A stretch of DNA of 64,000 nucleotides from an uncultured Verrucomicrobiota bacterium. Lineage in GTDB: Bacteria; Verrucomicrobiota; Verrucomicrobiia; Limisphaerales; UBA1319. Below are positions 9,135 to 18,070 of this stretch, one piece after another (the first letter of the stretch is position 1; every line of letters starts with the position of its first letter). The position numbers were made by a program, and so were the translations under genes. The notes beneath the pieces were generated by a model that saw nothing but the letters and a program-made list of their open reading frames with translations, searched no databases and was not told the DNA's origin. Where the stretch lies: assembly GCA_903845125.1 (NCBI GenBank), contig CAIMWS010000416.1, positions 1 to 64,000 on the forward strand, in the 5' to 3' direction.

Positions 9135-9862
9135 GCCAAACCACGAGTTCACGCATCCTGGTTACGGGTGGATCCCGGGGTTTGGGCCTGGCTATTTGCA
9201 CCCGGTTGCTGACGGAGGGGCAGGAGGTGTTTACGCTGGCCCGTTCGATTTCCGCCGAGGTCCAAAAACTGGCGGCCTCCTTTCCGGGCAGGCTCCATTT
9301 CCATCCGGTGGATCTCGCTGATCGGGAGGCGGTGGATGGTTATGTAAAACAGCACCCCTGGCTGATGGACCTGGATGGTTTGGTGGCCAATGCGGCCTTG
9401 GGCACTGACGGTTTGTTGCTGATGACTCCCGACGCGGCCCTTCGGAAGTGCATCGAGGTGAACCTGACCTCAACCGTGGTTTTGACCAAAACCATCCTTA
9501 AGGGCATGCTGCAGCGAGGGGGGAACCTGGTTTTTATTTCCTCCATCGCAGCCAAGACAGCCCTTAAAGGCCTCTCAGTTTATAGCGCTACCAAAGCTGG
9601 GCTGGCGGCGTTTTGCCGCACGATCGCCAAAGAATACGGGGAACGAGGCATCCGGGCCAATTGCATTTTGCCGGGATTTTTGGACACCGAAATGAGCCAC
9701 GGTCTGAACGACCACCAGCGCCAGCAGATCATCCGGCGCACCGCACTGCGGCGCCTGGGTGAGGGGGACGATATTTGTGGGGTGGTTTCCTTTCTTCTGT
9801 CCCCCGCTGCACGGTTCATTACCGGCGCGGAAATAGTGGTTGATGGAGGATTCAGCATTTGA
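9131..9862 (+). CDS. SDR oxidoreductase, 3-oxoacyl-ACP reductase (FabG)-like
   Basis: A 243-residue classical short-chain dehydrogenase. The cofactor motif TGGSRGLGLA is near the N-terminus, ISSIAAKTALKGL carries the catalytic Ser and SVYSATKAG the Tyr151-x3-Lys155 pair. It ends with ITGAEIVVDGGFSI, typical of FabG proteins. The likely reaction is NAD(P)H-dependent reduction of a 3-oxoacyl group on the neighbouring carrier protein, though other carbonyl substrates are possible. The start overlaps the ligase stop by ATGA and the end overlaps the next start, indicating translational coupling. Confidence 0.85.
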   Translation: MSQTTSSRILVTGGSRGLGLAICTRLLTEGQEVFTLARSISAEVQKLAASFPGRLHFHPVDLADREAVDGYVKQHPWLMDLDGLVANAALGTDGLLLMTPDAALRKCIEVNLTSTVVLTKTILKGMLQRGGNLVFISSIAAKTALKGLSVYSATKAGLAAFCRTIAKEYGERGIRANCILPGFLDTEMSHGLNDHQRQQIIRRTALRRLGEGDDICGVVSFLLSPAARFITGAEIVVDGGFSI

Positions 9863-10494
9863 AAATTCCGATGGGAACCGATTGCCCGGTGGAGTTCCGG
9901 CCGGGACGTTTGATGGCGGAGACGGTGCTCAAGCAGTGGCTTGGCTCCTGCGGTTTCGGGGTGAAGGTGTATCATGGATGCCGCATTTTATTCCCCGAGC
10001 GCCTGCACCTGGGGCACTTCTCACAAATTGACGAAGGGACTTTTATTCACGCCGGGGAAGGGGTGACCATCGGCAACCATGTTCACCTGGCATATGGTTC
10101 GGCCATTTTGGGCGGTGGCAAATGCCTGATCCATGATTTTGCCGGGATCAGTCCCGGGGCGCGGTTGATCACTGGCACCGATAATCCGGATGGCAGTGGC
10201 CTGATTGGCCCCACCATCCCGGCTTCGTTCCGGGCGGTAACCCGCGGCCTCGTGGAGATTCAAGCCCATGCGTTGATATTCGCCAATGCCACGATCCTGC
10301 CTAATGTAACGATTGGCGAGGGATCCGTGGTGGCCGCCGGCGCGATTGTTCACCATTCGCTGAAACCATGGGGGATTTATGCGGGCAGCCCCCTGGTGCA
10401 AATCGGAGTTCGCCCCGCGGAAAAAATCCGCCAACTGGCGGCCGAATTGGCGGCCAGCGAGGGTGGTTTCAAACCCCGTGCTGATCGGGAATAA
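9859..10494 (+). CDS. Left-handed beta-helix (hexapeptide) acyltransferase
   Basis: A 211-residue protein built from hexapeptide repeats (HLGHFSQIDEGTFIHAGEG, VTIGNHVHLAYG, ATILPNVTIGEGSVVAAGA) and ending IYAGSPLVQIGVRPAEKI, the tail typical of WbbJ/LacA/NodL-type acetyltransferases. Such enzymes are trimers that move an acyl group, usually acetyl from acetyl-CoA, to a sugar hydroxyl or amine. Here an acyl-ACP donor is possible, given the upstream genes. The frame starts with TTG at 9859, overlapping the reductase stop; an ATG at 9871 is the alternative start. Confidence 0.8.
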   Translation: MKIPMGTDCPVEFRPGRLMAETVLKQWLGSCGFGVKVYHGCRILFPERLHLGHFSQIDEGTFIHAGEGVTIGNHVHLAYGSAILGGGKCLIHDFAGISPGARLITGTDNPDGSGLIGPTIPASFRAVTRGLVEIQAHALIFANATILPNVTIGEGSVVAAGAIVHHSLKPWGIYAGSPLVQIGVRPAEKIRQLAAELAASEGGFKPRADRE

Positions 10495-10506
10495 CCGGAG
10501 GTTTTC

Positions 10507-11331
10507 ATGCCCAATGAACCAGTAATGCCATCCGTTGAACCAACCAGGCAGACCTCAGCCACTCCCAAGTCGGCGGGGGTGGGAGTGTTGATCATCAGCC
10601 TGGCGATTTTGACCGTTTGGTGTTTCCCCAAATATTGGTATAACCAGTATGATGCCCGTGCCAATCGTTATTGGCTTACCGCCCATACGAATATTGCCGG
10701 CTGGCAATATACCCCCATTCCCATCGACAAATCCGCTGAAAAGGTATTGGTGGCTGACGCGCTGACCAACGGTGAATATAAGAACCCGCAAGGTGCCATG
10801 ATCCGCGTTTTTCTGGCGAAACGTTACGTGGAAAATAACGATGAAATCGGCCTTTTCGTGCATACGCCGGATCGTTGCTGGACCGAGGCCGGATGGCATA
10901 TCGAACCGGCTCCGATGGAACTTGCGGAGGTTTCGGTGGCTGGGCTGCAAATGCCCATGGAACGTCGCGTTTTCACCACTGCCAGCCAGCGGGAATTGGT
11001 TTATTTTGGCGGTCTGGTGGGGGGGCAGCCGCTGCCTTATCGGCTGGACCATAATTTGTCCGTGGGAATGAAGCACCAACTACGCCAAAATTTGGATAAA
11101 ACCGGCAGCAGTCTCCGGGCTGGAGACAAGCGCCTTTGGACCCGCGTGTGGGATGCCTTCAAATCGCGGCGGCCTTTGCTGGGACCCAAGGAGTTCATCC
11201 GTGTTTCCATGCCCGTCAAAGATGGCAACCTGGAGGCGGCTGACCGCCAGTTGCAGGAATTCATGGGCCGCTGGCTGCAACCGGTGGATTATCAGGACGA
11301 ATTGAACCGATGGAAAACCGTCAAGTCATGA
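10507..11331 (+). CDS. Exosortase-associated EpsI-like protein
   Basis: A 274-residue protein with one N-terminal membrane segment (VGVLIISLAILTVWCF) and a periplasmic domain. The signature VHTPDRCWTEAGWHIEP matches the conserved heart of EpsI (DUF3485), normally H-S/T-P-x3-C-x3-G-W. EpsI proteins are encoded beside or fused to exosortases; their exact role in exopolysaccharide assembly or sorting is not settled. Here the gene precedes the exosortase rather than following it. A good AGG lies before the ATG, and the stop overlaps the next start. EpsI is usually near 200 residues, so this one is somewhat longer. Confidence 0.75.
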   Translation: MPNEPVMPSVEPTRQTSATPKSAGVGVLIISLAILTVWCFPKYWYNQYDARANRYWLTAHTNIAGWQYTPIPIDKSAEKVLVADALTNGEYKNPQGAMIRVFLAKRYVENNDEIGLFVHTPDRCWTEAGWHIEPAPMELAEVSVAGLQMPMERRVFTTASQRELVYFGGLVGGQPLPYRLDHNLSVGMKHQLRQNLDKTGSSLRAGDKRLWTRVWDAFKSRRPLLGPKEFIRVSMPVKDGNLEAADRQLQEFMGRWLQPVDYQDELNRWKTVKS

Positions 11332-12230
11332 AGGATCGTGGCCAGTATTGGCTTTTGTTGCCAGCGGGATTGGCGTTTGCCTGGCTGGTGTCCAAGGCCC
11401 AATGGTTTTGGAATCACAATCCGGAGCTCAGCTTCGGCTGGGTGGTGGTCATGCTCTGCGGGTTTTTATTCTGGGATGCCAGCGAAACCCGGCCGCCCTT
11501 TGATTTCCGCTGGCGGTTGCTCGGTATTTTGCCCGGCGCGCTCGGTTTGGGCTGGTTGTTTTTTGTCCAGCTATACCAAGCCGCTTACGGCAGCAACGCC
11601 GCCAGCGCGCAAGGCCTGGCGATGGGGGTTTTTGCGTTGGTGGCCGCCAACTTGATGCTGGCCTTCGGTTGGCCGGGCTTGCGCCATTACGCCTTTGCTT
11701 TTTTCTTCATCTGGCTGGCGCTGCCGCTGCCCTCAGCCGTCTTGAATTTGGTGATCTCCAACCTCCAGCACGGGATAGCCGCGGCCAACGTTGAAATCCT
11801 CAACCTGGCAGGCATCCCGGCGCAAAAAAGGGGTAGCCTCGTCCAATTGGCCAATTGCGTGGTGGGCATTGATGAGGCTTGCAGCGGAATCCGCAGCCTC
11901 CAGTCCACCGTCATGGCGACCTTGTTTATCGGTTATCTTACTTTGAAGAACAATTCCTTGCGCCTGACGCTCCTCGTCGGGGGTGTTTGCCTGGCCATCG
12001 TGGGCAACCTGATCCGTTCCCTGTATTTGAGCATCACCGCTCACAATCATGGTGTTGAAGCGATCAAATCCGTGCATGACCAGGCGGGTTGGACCATCCT
12101 GGTGTTTACCGTGGTGGGAGTGGCTTTGGGTTCGTGGGCTTTGGGCCACCTTGAAAAAATGTTGCAGCAGCTCAGCACCCAATCCACCGAACCACAGCCC
12201 CTGGCGCCGGGTCCGGACGCTGGCTCATGA
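11328..12230 (+). CDS. Exosortase (EpsH-type membrane transpeptidase)
   Basis: A 300-residue polytopic membrane protein of the exosortase/archaeosortase family. The catalytic triad is visible: Cys185 in DEACSGIRS, Arg230 in NLIRS and His250 in SVHDQAGW. Exosortases cleave C-terminal sorting signals such as PEP-CTERM and attach the protein to a surface structure; they sit in exopolysaccharide gene clusters. The start at 11328 gives an ATGA overlap with the EpsI gene; an upstream ATG at 11310 would add six residues. No target protein with a PEP-CTERM tail was noticed in this window. The stop overlaps moaD. Confidence 0.88.
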   Translation: MKDRGQYWLLLPAGLAFAWLVSKAQWFWNHNPELSFGWVVVMLCGFLFWDASETRPPFDFRWRLLGILPGALGLGWLFFVQLYQAAYGSNAASAQGLAMGVFALVAANLMLAFGWPGLRHYAFAFFFIWLALPLPSAVLNLVISNLQHGIAAANVEILNLAGIPAQKRGSLVQLANCVVGIDEACSGIRSLQSTVMATLFIGYLTLKNNSLRLTLLVGGVCLAIVGNLIRSLYLSITAHNHGVEAIKSVHDQAGWTILVFTVVGVALGSWALGHLEKMLQQLSTQSTEPQPLAPGPDAGS

Positions 12231-12466
12231 AAATCCTCTTTTTTGCCCAGTTGGTTCAGGCGACCGGGAAGCCTGAACTGGAGTTGGCCATTGATCAACC
12301 CCTCTCCGGGGATGAGCTTTGGCGGCGATTATCGCGGGATTACCCGGCGTTGGGTCCCTTTAAATCCCATATTCGGCTCGCCCGCGACTGCGAGTATGTT
12401 CCCTGGGATTCCCTCCTGGAAAACCACCACGAAGTGGCCTTAATCCCTCCAGTTTCCGGGGGCTGA
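12227..12466 (+). CDS. moaD: Molybdopterin synthase sulfur carrier subunit MoaD
   Basis: A 79-residue ubiquitin-fold protein starting MKILFFAQLVQATGK and ending ALIPPVSGG. The C-terminal Gly-Gly is the site that becomes a thiocarboxylate and donates sulfur in molybdopterin synthase. The moaE gene follows four bases downstream. The start overlaps the exosortase stop by ATGA, so it is translationally coupled to an unrelated function. Length and terminus are normal for MoaD. Confidence 0.9.
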   Translation: MKILFFAQLVQATGKPELELAIDQPLSGDELWRRLSRDYPALGPFKSHIRLARDCEYVPWDSLLENHHEVALIPPVSGG

Positions 12467-12470
12467 CTGC

Positions 12471-12863
12471 TTGGAAACATTAATCCAGATTACCACCGAG
12501 CCGATTGAGCGCAGCCAGTTGGATGCTCCGCCTGATTTGCCTGAAATGGGTTCGTGGGTGGAGTTTTTCGGGGTGGTGCGGGGGATGGAAGATGGGCGGC
12601 CAATCCAGGCTCTGGAATACCAGGCTTATCAGGAAATGGCCATCCGTGAAATGCGCTCCATCCTGGAACGGTTGGACGCCAAAAATCCCTGCTTAAGAGC
12701 GCGGATCATCCATCGGATTGGCGTCATACCCGTGGGTGAGAACGCCATTTACGTGGGAATTGCCTCGGCCCATCGAGGCGAAGGCTTCACGCTATTGGCC
12801 TCGTTTATGGATTGCCTAAAACGGGACGTGCCAATTTGGAAGGTCCGGTCCATTCCCTGTTGA
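12471..12863 (+). CDS. moaE: Molybdopterin synthase catalytic subunit MoaE
   Basis: A 130-residue protein with MoaE hallmarks: GSWVEFFGVVRG near the N-terminus, EYQAYQEMAIREM in the middle, IIHRIGVIPVGENAIYVGI, the SAHRGEGF motif and DVPIWKVR near the C-terminus with the catalytic lysine. Together with MoaD it converts cyclic pyranopterin monophosphate to molybdopterin. The frame appears to start with TTG at 12471, four bases after moaD. The C-terminus is a little shorter than in E. coli MoaE. Confidence 0.88.
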   Translation: METLIQITTEPIERSQLDAPPDLPEMGSWVEFFGVVRGMEDGRPIQALEYQAYQEMAIREMRSILERLDAKNPCLRARIIHRIGVIPVGENAIYVGIASAHRGEGFTLLASFMDCLKRDVPIWKVRSIPC

Positions 12864-12879
12864 AAAGCCCGCTCTTATT

Positions 12880-14067
12880 ATGATCCCGGTTTCAGAGGCT
12901 TTGGAAATCATCCGGTCCCAGTGTGTGCCGCTTCCGGTGGAACCGGTCGCTTTGGACCAATGCTGGCATCGGGTGTTGCGTGAGGAGATCCACGCCACCG
13001 AAGATTTGCCCGCGTTCGATCGGGCCGCCATGGATGGGTATGCCATCGGGCGGGATGATCCCGCTGAAGAGTTCGGTGTTGTGGGCGAACTCCAGGCGGG
13101 CGGAACCTGGGCCGGCGCCATCGGGAAGGGCCAGGCGCTGCGCATATTCACCGGCGCCGCTTTGCCCCCGGGTGGCTTGCGGGTGGTGATGCAGGAGGAT
13201 GTGGAGATCCAGGGGGGGAAGATCAAGTTGCGCCGCCGGAGCGCGGAACTGAACATTCGTTTTCGGGGGGAAGACGCCCGCCGGGGTACCCGTTTGTTAT
13301 CCCAGGGCACCCGGCTGGGTGGTGGTGAAATGGCGGTGCTCGCCTCCCTGGGGCAGACCCGGCCGCAAGTGGCTCGCGCGCTCCGGGTGAGCCATTTTGT
13401 GATGGGTGATGAGTTGGTGCCGCCGGGTGGCACACCCCAGGCCGGGCAAATCCGCAACAGCAACTCATCCCTCCTGCAAGGTTTGCTGCGCGATATGGAT
13501 TTGGCGCCCCGGCAAGGCTGGCTCCGCGATGATGTGGAAGCCGCCCTTCAGCAATTGCGGTCCGAGGCGGTGGACCAGGCGGATCTCCTGCTGATCTCCG
13601 GCGGGACCAGTGTGGGGAAAATGGATTTCACCCGTCCGCTCCTGGAGCGTTTGGGATTCCAGATCCATATTTCCAAGGTGTGCGTCCGGCCTGGAAAACC
13701 GCTCCTGTTCGGCACCAGCGGCAACCGGGTGGCTTTTGGCTTGCCGGGCAATCCGCTGTCTCATTTTGTCTGTTTCCACCTTTTTGTGGCGGAGGCCATC
13801 CGGTGTTTACAGGGATTGCCGTCCCGGCCAGGTTTGCCGTCCGCCTTTCTGGAGGGCGGCCTCCCCGGCTGTCTGAACGAACGTGAAACTTATGCTCCCG
13901 CCCGGATTTCCACGGGGGGCGGAAGGCAGCATTTAACTCCGCTGGCCTGGCGCAGTTCGGGTGATGTAGTATCGCTGATCGATGTGAATGCCTTGCTGCA
14001 AATACCGGCTGGAACTCCGGAGTTGGCCGCGGGCGCTGTGGTCAGTTACCTGCCGGTTACCCATTAA
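12880..14067 (+). CDS. moeA: Molybdopterin molybdenumtransferase MoeA
   Basis: A 395-residue protein with the MoeA pattern: LPAFDRAAMDGYAI, IFTGAALPPGG, a MogA-like domain with LLISGGTSVGKMD and KVCVRPGKPLLFG, then GLPGNPLSHFVCF, and a C-terminal beta domain. It inserts molybdate into adenylated molybdopterin. It is the third Mo-cofactor gene in a row, 16 bases after moaE. Length is normal. Confidence 0.92.
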   Translation: MIPVSEALEIIRSQCVPLPVEPVALDQCWHRVLREEIHATEDLPAFDRAAMDGYAIGRDDPAEEFGVVGELQAGGTWAGAIGKGQALRIFTGAALPPGGLRVVMQEDVEIQGGKIKLRRRSAELNIRFRGEDARRGTRLLSQGTRLGGGEMAVLASLGQTRPQVARALRVSHFVMGDELVPPGGTPQAGQIRNSNSSLLQGLLRDMDLAPRQGWLRDDVEAALQQLRSEAVDQADLLLISGGTSVGKMDFTRPLLERLGFQIHISKVCVRPGKPLLFGTSGNRVAFGLPGNPLSHFVCFHLFVAEAIRCLQGLPSRPGLPSAFLEGGLPGCLNERETYAPARISTGGGRQHLTPLAWRSSGDVVSLIDVNALLQIPAGTPELAAGAVVSYLPVTH

Positions 14068-14071
14068 ACAC

Positions 14072-14554
14072 ATGCCCGGAAATAAAGCAGGCGGCTCAAC
14101 GCCAAACCGTCCGCAATTCAGCCACCTGGATGCCAGGGGTGAGGCTTCGATGGTCAAGGTGGGGGCCAAGCCGGTTCAATTCCGCCGGGCCGTGGCCGAA
14201 GCGATTCTGAACTGCGCGCCCGCTACGATCTCTGCTTTGCGGGAGCAGGCGCTGCCCAAGGGAGATGCCTTGGCCGTGGCCCGGGTGGCCGGCATCCAGG
14301 CGGCCAAAAAGACGGCTGACCTGATCCCGCTTTGCCACCCTTTGGCGCCGCATTTCATTGGCGTGGAATTCGTCGTTCAATCCCGGTGCGTTAAAATCCG
14401 CTGCACGGTTGAAATCGAAGCCAAAACCGGGGTTGAAATGGAAGCCCTTACCGGCGCCGGAATCGCGGCCTTGACCCTCTACGATATGTGCAAGGCGATC
14501 GATAAATCCATGCACGTCGATGGCCTTCGCGTTCTACAAAAACTCAAGCAATGA
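14072..14554 (+). CDS. moaC: Cyclic pyranopterin monophosphate synthase MoaC
   Basis: A 160-residue protein with the MoaC signatures [33 protein letters not shown] and [20 protein letters not shown] followed by [10 protein letters not shown]. MoaC rearranges the MoaA product into cyclic pyranopterin monophosphate. The ATG at 14072 comes five bases after the moeA stop; the frame stays open further upstream, but that part overlaps moeA. Its partner moaA is not in the window. The stop overlaps the next start by ATGA. Confidence 0.92.
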   Translation: MPGNKAGGSTPNRPQFSHLDARGEASMVKVGAKPVQFRRAVAEAILNCAPATISALREQALPKGDALAVARVAGIQAAKKTADLIPLCHPLAPHFIGVEFVVQSRCVKIRCTVEIEAKTGVEMEALTGAGIAALTLYDMCKAIDKSMHVDGLRVLQKLKQ

Positions 14555-15033
14555 TCATTGGCCGCATCACCCTGAGCGACCGCGCCTCCGCCGGCATTTA
14601 TGAAGACCGCAGCGGGCCGGAGATCGAGCGGATTCTGCGCGCTCATTTCGCAGGCGATCTGGTTTTCGAAACCGCCCTGATCCCGGACGATCGCGAATTG
14701 ATTGTACGGAAACTCACCGAATTCGTCGATGAGCGCGGTTGCGAATTGGTGGTGACCACCGGCGGTACCGGGCCGATGCGGCGCGATGTCACCCCCGAAG
14801 CCACGCGGGAAGTCCTGGCTAAGGAGCTTCCCGGCTTCGGTGAGGCGATGCGGATGCAATCCTTCGCCAAAGTCAAAACTTCCATCCTATCCCGGGCCAC
14901 GGCGGGCATCCGCGGCCGTTCGCTGATCATCAATCTTCCCGGCAATCCCAAAGCCATCAGCGAATGCCTGGAAATTCTTCTGCCCGCCATCCTCGAGGCG
15001 TTGCGCCATCTGCGCGAGGATTTCGCGGCCTGA
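14551..15033 (+). CDS. mogA: Molybdopterin adenylyltransferase, MogA/MoaB type
   Basis: A 160-residue single-domain protein: IGRITLSDRASAGIYEDRSG at the start, VVTTGGTGPMRRDVTPEAT in the middle and IINLPGNPKAISECLEIL near the end. These match the MogA/MoaB fold that adenylates molybdopterin before MoeA acts. It is the last gene of the plus-strand operon and converges with the GH2 gene only nine bases away. The symbol mogA is chosen over moaB from the SDRASAG and DVTPEAT motifs. Confidence 0.88.
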   Translation: MIIGRITLSDRASAGIYEDRSGPEIERILRAHFAGDLVFETALIPDDRELIVRKLTEFVDERGCELVVTTGGTGPMRRDVTPEATREVLAKELPGFGEAMRMQSFAKVKTSILSRATAGIRGRSLIINLPGNPKAISECLEILLPAILEALRHLREDFAA

Positions 15034-15042
15034 TCCCCGATT

Positions 15043-17958
15043 CTATTTTCCTTGCGGACTGGCCTTTGCGGCCGGTTCGCCAAGCAATTCCTGCACCTGT
15101 TTGGGTGCCAGTTTACAGGCCGGTTTAAATCCCGGGCTGCTCATATATTTCAGCAGGCTGGCCCGCATTTGCCGTGCCACCGGTCTCTCCCCGAGATTGG
15201 TTTCCAGATCGATCCCGCAGGCCAGGAGGCGTCCGCCATTGACTTGGGCTTCAAAAACCAAGCCCAGCCGCCGGTTGGTGAACCAATCATCAATCACCTG
15301 CACGATGGGCCGCAGGTCGGCTGGCAGGCCATTCAGGATGAACGGGTGGGACTGCGTCACCAATTCCCACCATTGCCAGTTGCTGTGGGCCTCGGTTGGG
15401 AAATCCGCCAATGCCGCGTGTTTGGGATCGCACAGGATCCCCAAGGTATGCGGGGCTTGCCGGCGGGTCCAGGCGGTGTTCCAAAAGATGCTGGAGAAGC
15501 CGGCGGGGATGCGACCGGAAGCATCGCCCTTGATGCTGGCGACCGGGGGCAGCAGCAACACCTTTTGGCCCGCGCTCAAGGCTGCCAGGACCGCTTCGTC
15601 CAGCTTGGCGGTTACCACAATTTCGGGGGCTTGGGGTGGGGGCGTGCCCGCGCTCGGATAGACCCAGAAATCCCAGTCATTGGCAAAGGGGGTTCCTTCC
15701 AGCGCCACTTCCAGGTTGAATTTGCCCGCCTTGCGGATGCCGTTTAACGGGAAATTCACGCGCCCCAGCAAGGTCAGTTCGCCGGTCGCTGCGGTGGACT
15801 GGGGAAATTGGCCGGAGGCCACCACCTGGCCGGTGCTGTCCTTGATCCGCCACCCAGGCCGCAGGTTTTCGAGTTTCGTGGGGCCGTAGTGAGCCAGTTC
15901 TACTTGGGCGGCGAAATTTTCCTCCTGGGTCAGGATGCGTTTGCGCATGCGAGCCAGGGGGACGGTCTCACAGGCAAAGCGGCTGAACTCGCCCGCCGAA
16001 ACGTATCCTTTCGACTCCCAAAACGGGTCCAGGATGCCCACCAAAGCGGTCCCTTGCCCGGGAAAGTCGTGCAGATCCAGCAGCTCAAATCCGCCAAACC
16101 CCGGGGTGCGCAAAGCGGATTCGATCTCCTCCTTATAGCAAAGCACCTGCAGTTTGCCGGAAGCCATCAACAGGCTGCGGGCCTGGTCCAGGAGATGGTT
16201 GGCCTTGAGCCCATCCCGGAAGATTTCAAAATTTTTCGCCTTCAGCACACCGGTGTATTTGTTGGTCTCCTCCAAATTCGGGTAAACACACCATTGGCCA
16301 ATCTCGTGGCTGATGACCGGCGCCTTGCTGCCCGCCACAAAATCGCGGTAGTCGGTGAAGGTTTCCGGCGGGCGCGCATTGATCCGGCTACCCAGCCCCT
16401 GGCCCCATTGCTGCACGCGCGGGGTGGGGGTCACGTGGAAATCATTCTCCGGCAGCATGGGCCAGCCGGCGGCGCTGGTGTAAAGCCGGCGGGGATCTTT
16501 TTGCTTCCACGAATTCACGAGGCGGCCCAGGTAAGTGTTCTGTTTGGAGCCGCCGGGCTCGTTCCCGTAAGACATCATGACCAGGGAGGGATGGTTGCCG
16601 TAGGCTTTCAAGATGCGGTCCCCTTCGGCTTCGATCCAGCGATCCACCGGTTTGCCGTCGCCCACCGCGGTCCAGCTGGCGCACTCCGCATACAGGTAAA
16701 AGCCCATTTCATCCGCCGCCACAAAAGCCGCTTCCGGAGGGCACCAGGAGTGGAAACGGATATGGTTCAATCCATGAGCCCGGCAGGCGCGCAGCACCTT
16801 TTTCCACGCCTCGGTATCGGTGGGGGGATATCCCGTCCGGGGGAAAATGGCGCATTCCAGGGTGCCCCGCAAAAAGACCTTGCGCCCGTTGAGGACCAGC
16901 TGATTGCCTTCCGCATGGAAATCCCGCACCCCAAAAACCACGGTTCGTACATCCCTCAGGGTGGTTTTCCCGATCCGGGCTTGCAGGGTGGCGTTCAGCC
17001 GGTATAAGGCCGGGGAAAATTCATCCCACGCCAGGACTTTGTCACCCAGCGGCCATTCAAATTCATTGGTGGACCATCCAGGTGGAAGGTTCAGCGGCAC
17101 AAACTTGCTGGGCGGCTCCACGGCTTCCTGGGTGTTGAAAGCCCGGCTTTGGATCACTACTTCAGCGGACACTGGGTGACTGGTGATATTCCGGATCACC
17201 ACGCGCAGGCGGGCGAGCTTATTGGCCAAATCCGGAAAGACTTGAATATCGTCCATGGCCACCGGCTCCATGGCAATCAGTCTTAATTGGCCCGTCAGGC
17301 CGTTCCAATTGCTTTGCGTGTGGTCCGATACGCTGTGCGCATTGGAGCCCACATCCACTTTCAAGCGGTTGTCGACCCGGATGGTCAGCCGGTGGGTGCC
17401 GGGACCCAGCAAGGCGCTCAAGTCGTATTCGTGGGGCGTGGACAGGCTATCGCTGGAACCAGCCCGCTGGTCATCCACCCAGACCGTGGTCTCCCAATGG
17501 GCCCGCTCCAGTTGCAGTAGAATCCGCTTTCCCTTCCAGTTTCCCGGTATCTTCACCTCCCGCTGGTACCACGCAGCTCCCACATAATGACGCTCCGGTG
17601 TCAGCCAGAACGGAACCTTGACGTTGCCGGTTTGCCGGTAAGGCGCATATTTTGGATCGGTGAAATAGGAGCGATCCACGATCTGGCCGGTCCAGGCCGT
17701 GTTGGTGCCCGGCACATCTCCGTAGCCCTGGGCTTGTAAGGAACCCGGAAGCTGGATTTTGTTTTTTGCCAATTCCTTTCTGAACCAGGCGTCCTTGATT
17801 CCCCGATCCTCCCGATCCAGTTTGATGGACCAGGTTCCGGCCAGCGGGATCTGGTTTCCGTTGTCTTCCTTGCGTGGGGCGGCGATCGCCAGCCCACTGG
17901 TCATCAAACAGGCGATCATCCGCCATATCCAGGTCCAGTCAGTTTTATTTGTGTTCAT
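15043..17958 (-). CDS. Secreted glycoside hydrolase family 2 protein
   Basis: A 971-residue GH2-type enzyme with a hydrophobic signal (MIACLMTSGLAIAAP). It has the sugar-binding jelly roll (WYQREVKIPGNWKGKRILL, TTVWVDDQRAGSSDS), an immunoglobulin-like domain and a TIM barrel with LRGTLECAIFPRTGYP, MSYGNEPGG (acid/base Glu467) and PVISHEIGQW (nucleophile Glu552). The C-terminal 300 residues hold further beta domains. GH2 covers beta-galactosidases, beta-glucuronidases, beta-mannosidases and others; the exact specificity cannot be told. The frame extends upstream to an ATG at 18000; the ATG at 17958 is closer to the signal peptide and is preferred. Confidence 0.85.
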   Translation of the reverse strand: MNTNKTDWTWIWRMIACLMTSGLAIAAPRKEDNGNQIPLAGTWSIKLDREDRGIKDAWFRKELAKNKIQLPGSLQAQGYGDVPGTNTAWTGQIVDRSYFTDPKYAPYRQTGNVKVPFWLTPERHYVGAAWYQREVKIPGNWKGKRILLQLERAHWETTVWVDDQRAGSSDSLSTPHEYDLSALLGPGTHRLTIRVDNRLKVDVGSNAHSVSDHTQSNWNGLTGQLRLIAMEPVAMDDIQVFPDLANKLARLRVVIRNITSHPVSAEVVIQSRAFNTQEAVEPPSKFVPLNLPPGWSTNEFEWPLGDKVLAWDEFSPALYRLNATLQARIGKTTLRDVRTVVFGVRDFHAEGNQLVLNGRKVFLRGTLECAIFPRTGYPPTDTEAWKKVLRACRAHGLNHIRFHSWCPPEAAFVAADEMGFYLYAECASWTAVGDGKPVDRWIEAEGDRILKAYGNHPSLVMMSYGNEPGGSKQNTYLGRLVNSWKQKDPRRLYTSAAGWPMLPENDFHVTPTPRVQQWGQGLGSRINARPPETFTDYRDFVAGSKAPVISHEIGQWCVYPNLEETNKYTGVLKAKNFEIFRDGLKANHLLDQARSLLMASGKLQVLCYKEEIESALRTPGFGGFELLDLHDFPGQGTALVGILDPFWESKGYVSAGEFSRFACETVPLARMRKRILTQEENFAAQVELAHYGPTKLENLRPGWRIKDSTGQVVASGQFPQSTAATGELTLLGRVNFPLNGIRKAGKFNLEVALEGTPFANDWDFWVYPSAGTPPPQAPEIVVTAKLDEAVLAALSAGQKVLLLPPVASIKGDASGRIPAGFSSIFWNTAWTRRQAPHTLGILCDPKHAALADFPTEAHSNWQWWELVTQSHPFILNGLPADLRPIVQVIDDWFTNRRLGLVFEAQVNGGRLLACGIDLETNLGERPVARQMRASLLKYMSSPGFKPACKLAPKQVQELLGEPAAKASPQGK

Positions 17959-18070
17959 GATTTCTTGGAAATCGATCGTTCCCTGCTGTTTATGTGCCAT
18001 TCGTTTTCCACTGTAAGCTGGGTTTATTCAATCCGCTCTGGATGATGGCGTCAAACCGGCATTTGGCCCG

